From Diorhabda sublineata (Eukaryota; Arthropoda; Insecta; Coleoptera; Chrysomelidae), in NCBI RefSeq assembly GCF_026230105.1, contig NC_079482.1, positions 992,001 through 1,056,000 of the forward strand: DNA of 64,000 bases, written 5' to 3'. Below, one piece after another: positions 61,157 through 64,000 of this stretch (positions are counted from its first letter, which is position 1; the number at the start of each line of letters is the position of its first letter). The position numbers and the translations under genes were made by a program. The notes under the pieces are model-generated. The model saw only the letters and a list, made by a program, of their open reading frames with translations. It had not been told where the DNA came from and did not search any database.

Positions 61157-61219
61157 GGAATCAACGTTCTGGACTGGCCTGCTCAATCCCCCGATTTGAA
61201 TCCTCTAAAACATTTCTAA
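61157..61219 (+). pseudogene. Tc1-type transposase fragment at the array edge
   Basis: The plus strand reads GINVLDWPAQSPDLNPLKHF and stop. This is the diagnostic third-catalytic block of Tc1 transposases (VLDWPAQSPDLNPIEHLW). The catalytic Glu of NPIE is replaced by Lys (NPLK) and the frame stops two residues later. The preceding bases to the array edge do not preserve frame. It is a dead fragment forming the right border of the 112-bp array. Confidence 0.8.
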
Positions 61220-61559
61220 ATTATCCTTCAAATAGCTTTTCGTGAAAAATGCGTTTAAAGTACGTCCAAAATTCAATTTTTTCGATGCCAAACAGGGTCA
61301 GAGTCCTTTCTCGTATCAAATAGAGAAATATCCGATATTAGTGGCAATTTTTTTTTGATAAATGAATCAACCAAATGAAAACATCAATTTATTCAAATAA
61401 ATGAAATTAAAAGGCCAAATCTGATTGTCCGATTTTTTGTTATTGAGTGTTTATGTTATACTACACACAGGACATCTATACACATTACGTGGTAATAATT
61501 TTTTCCTTAATTCCTTTCTATATCCTTGCCTTTACCTTCCAGTACCAAACGCCTGTGTT
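61220..61559. other. AT-rich spacer
   Basis: This is probably the tail of the Tc1-type element followed by unrecognised sequence. No gene was seen. Confidence 0.35.
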
Positions 61560-61599
61560 AATCCTTGAGTTTTCCTCCTGCCAGTCATTTTCTTTGTCC

Positions 61600-61960
61600 G
61601 AATCTTCTGGATCTTAAATATCTTATACATCATACAGTTCCTTCATTTCCTGGTTTGTCCTTCTCCTTTTTTTTTGTTTCTTGTGTTTTTATGAATATCC
61701 TGAATGGTTTTTCAAAATCCTTTTCACCTGTGGATCGGATTATCATCAGCAAAAGCTGGCCAACTGTATTTTTTCTCAATGTTAATTCGTACGCTATTTT
61801 GGTCCAAGTTTCGTACAATCCTCGTACATCATCATCAATCGCATTTTATCAAATTCTCTGTAGACAGTTTCCTTTTATCTTTTGTCTACCCCGTTTTTTT
61901 CTCTAACAAAGTCTCGTATATAATTTCGTCGAGTGCAATATGCCCTCGCTGAAGTATCAT
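61600..61960 (-). pseudogene. Possible LINE C-terminal tail
   Basis: Minus-strand frames give RKKRGRQKIKGNCLQRI, then after stops NAIDDDVRGLYETWTKIAYE. This fits loosely with the basic, Trp-containing tail of RTE/jockey ORF2 proteins (KRGRQKxRWxDDIxxxxGxxWxxxAxxR). An alternative is a MADF/Myb-SANT-like DNA-binding domain (W-x-KIA-x-EL followed by a Lys-rich segment). Neither is certain. Confidence 0.3.
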
Positions 61961-62162
61961 TTGCAAGTAATCAGAACGGCAAGCACGGAGAGGCTTTAGT
62001 GCGACTTTACCGAAGAATTCTATGAGGTGTTTAATTACTTTCAAAATTTAAAGTTTTCTTTCAGGAAAGGGAATGTCAACGACCAGCAATTTACTTCTTT
62101 TATGTTACTAAAATGGGTTTTTAGACCGGGACTTCGGAAAACAAAATTATAAAATACCGTAC

Positions 62163-62222
62163 CTGGAAAACGTCTACTTCTAAGGGCATTTCCTCTAGGT
62201 CTTCACTCAATAAATGCTTCAT
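62163..62222 (-). CDS. Candidate small coding exon
   Basis: The minus strand reads from an ATG MKHLLSEDLEEMPLEVDVFQ and then meets GTACGG, a plausible splice donor, in phase 0. The acidic, protein-like composition and clean donor make it look like a real first coding exon. The family is not recognised. The hydroxylase exon at 54595 also starts in phase 0 on the same strand, so this could belong to that gene, but no intermediate exon with the expected membrane helices was found. Confidence 0.25.
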
Positions 62223-62940
62223 CGATTGTCTATTTTTCTGGTTTCGTTAATTATCTCGACCGTTCCCACATAAACCGACGAGTTGTTCGGTATTTGGTGC
62301 GGGGACCTCATCAGCATCTTGCATTCGTTAAATTCAATTTAATTGTGTGTGGAATTTGGAATGCATGACTTCCTAGGTCCTTAAGTCTACATCGTATATT
62401 GAAAAACGTAGAAACAACGATGTAGATTCGTTTTCATTTGGACAGGCCTAATTTTTTTTCCTAAACGAATCTTAAGAAACAGCAGAGAGACTAATAAAAT
62501 GTGTTAAAGTGGAAACATAATTTTGTGATTATACACTAATTTAAGCTTTTTTGCAGACGAGCAATTTCACAAATTTCGCTGCTATAATTTACTCTATAAT
62601 AGAGGAAAATGCGTTTCGTCTTTTATGGGCAAGCTTAATGAAATTATTTCCTACAACTTTATATATTTTCATATCAAGATTGGGGTCATTTATCATATGT
62701 TCCTGAACAAACTTTTCGACTTTACTATATCAGAATCACATTTTCAAGTCTCTTATATTCCACATTCCGTTTGAATTATCATTTTTCATCTCCAGTGATC
62801 TATATGGTGCCTTTGAAAAAAAACATTACCTAATTTATGGATTGGATGACTTTGATCTCTCCAAACAGATTCCGAAAAACTTAAGCAACTGCTCTGATAC
62901 GAGTGGCGTTTACTTTTCAACCTCCGATTGTTAACATTCA

Positions 62941-63345
62941 GGCGTCAGTCGGCGTTGTGCTACAGCCAAGTGTGATTCGTTTTCTACAAGATGAAGGCTG
63001 CGGAAATCCATCGGAGAATGAGTCGAGTGTATAAGGAAAATTTGCAGATTTACCATTACCGCTTTCATCTTCTCTGAAATGTATCTCTGATTCATCTGAA
63101 AAAGATGCTGAATTTTCAGTGTGTACACTTTGATTGGGGAGATTTTTTCAACTTAATCACATATTCCCTTCTTCTGTGTTTGATTTGCGGTCAATTTCGT
63201 TTAGTATATCTTCAATTCAATTCTAGTGGATGATCCTCTTCAAATTCTTCTTCGTTTGACAATTCTTGAAGAGGTTTCATCCACACTTCCGAGTCCCTTG
63301 AATCGAATTCTTCCGTGTCTGCACTCGCTAACGAACGAAACTACA
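62941..63345 (-). other. Protein-like acidic/Ser-rich minus-strand frames, unidentified
   Basis: Two consecutive minus-strand frames look coding in composition: SADTEEFDSRDSEVWMKPLQ with ELSNEEEFEEDHPLELN and stop (63333-63215), then HTENSASFSDESEIHFREDE and PQPSSCRKRITLGC with stop (63120-62935). Both are hydrophilic and predicted disordered. They may be exons or a remnant of a transposon-encoded protein. No domain is recognised. Confidence 0.25.
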
Positions 63346-63664
63346 CCGACGGTGTAAAATCGTGTACTTAGAAGAGCTATTGAAAAGGAAGAGTCCGCGC
63401 GCGCCATCTCTTAGAAATTGCGTTAATTGAAACTTCGACAAACGAATTTAAACGTGTTTAAAGTAAACCCCAGAGATTGTTGTTGACGGTTGGAACGGAC
63501 GATCTGTATTTAGATCGATAGTTTTATAAGTTTAGCGTTACTTTTACGACTCATAAAGTCGGTCTGGATATGAAAAAGAAGCGCATTTTATGCGGTTATC
63601 TCGTTCGGCTATCGTCGCTTTTAAAAATATACTTGCAACATATCTAATATTAAAAAGAACTTAC

Positions 63665-63800
63665 CTCGTTTTTACGACTGTCGCACGATATTCTCGTAAA
63701 AATTAGTGTAACCTCTTAAACGTAAAAAAGTCCGTAGCGAACTCGCCCATGGGTATTAACCTCTTTTACGGACCCTTTAATACAAGATATGCCCAGGTAA
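63665..63800 (-). other. Possible 5' untranslated exon
   Basis: On the minus strand CAGTCGTAAAAACGAG is followed by GTAAGTTC, a near-consensus splice donor, with no long frame upstream. It could be the first, non-coding exon of a minus-strand gene such as the hydroxylase. The 5' boundary is arbitrary. Confidence 0.2.
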
Positions 63801-64000
63801 ATTACCTACCCGGCTGGGTAGTAGATTTAGTTATAGTTTAATGACTATACTAGGTGATTCGGAAATTTCTACTATTAAATTCGCTGATTTATAGGGCAAT
63901 AAATGGAATGAAAGATTCATTAAGCGTGAAGAAAATATGCAGCACATTCTGAAACCCGTTAACATTCATAGAAAACGTCCTAAAACTCGAGTTCAGTTCA
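63801..64000. other. Window end, no feature recognised
   Basis: No coding or repeat feature was identified. Confidence 0.4.

Noticed and set aside
56331..61186. Dozens of near-identical 64-aa minus-strand ORFs as a multigene family
   Set aside because: They repeat every 112 bp because the DNA does. Each overlaps its neighbour in another phase, ends at the same stop created by the frame change, and has no recognisable domain.
61630..61818. MADF/Myb-SANT transcription factor gene
   Set aside because: Only a short W-x-KIA-x-EL similarity is seen. The flanking basic stretch fits a LINE C-terminal tail as well or better, and the frame is broken upstream.

Overview
This window looks like repeat-rich, gene-poor insect nuclear DNA, probably pericentromeric, subtelomeric or otherwise heterochromatic. 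It is AT-rich and has no operons, long ORFs, rRNA or functional tRNA genes. It has a 5-bp CCTAA/TTAGG tract, the ancestral insect telomere motif, spliceosomal exons, and debris from many Tc1/mariner transposons, jockey/RTE-like LINEs and a Penelope-like element. A beetle would fit, but that order-level guess is inference.

Tandem arrays fill roughly half of the window. In order they are: a 398-bp array (2.3-5.9 kb); a 329-bp array (7.9-10.55 kb); a 244-bp array with a 7-monomer higher-order period (13.2-20.3 kb, with an outlying island at 22.1-22.7 kb); a ~667-bp array made of a mariner catalytic core (27.8-31.65 kb) with ~727-bp relatives (34.1-35.6 kb); a 31-bp minisatellite (37.9-38.2 kb); a 122/131-bp array (43.8-49.9 kb, satellite copy at 53.2-54.3 kb); and a 112-bp array with a 6-monomer higher-order period (56.3-61.1 kb). 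Several arrays begin or end inside a Tc1/mariner fragment. The short ORFs repeated in the arrays are by-products of the repeats and are not annotated as genes.

The best-supported gene is on the minus strand: the last three coding exons (54595-54412, 52547-52375, 50540-50334) of a fatty-acid-hydroxylase/sterol-desaturase family membrane enzyme. All three histidine boxes are present and the splice phases agree. Its introns carry LINE and mariner debris and a block of the 122/131-bp satellite. Its 5' exons were not identified; a small candidate exon lies at 62222-62163. On the plus strand, upstream of those exons, a compact two-exon model (55375-55768) would encode a ~101-aa secreted protein.

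Two observations deserve most attention. First, the 122/131-bp satellite ends in a broken copy of translation elongation factor 1B beta/delta, and its monomer appears to come from that gene. Second, a copy of the left edge of this array sits inside a mariner fragment, flanked by a 50-bp direct duplication, as if a piece of the array had moved. Other notable items are mariner-derived satellites with an inferable deletion order, a pogo-like terminal repeat turned into a minisatellite inside a mariner copy, and telomere-repeat tracts interrupted by poly(A)-ended insertions resembling SART/TRAS retrotransposons.
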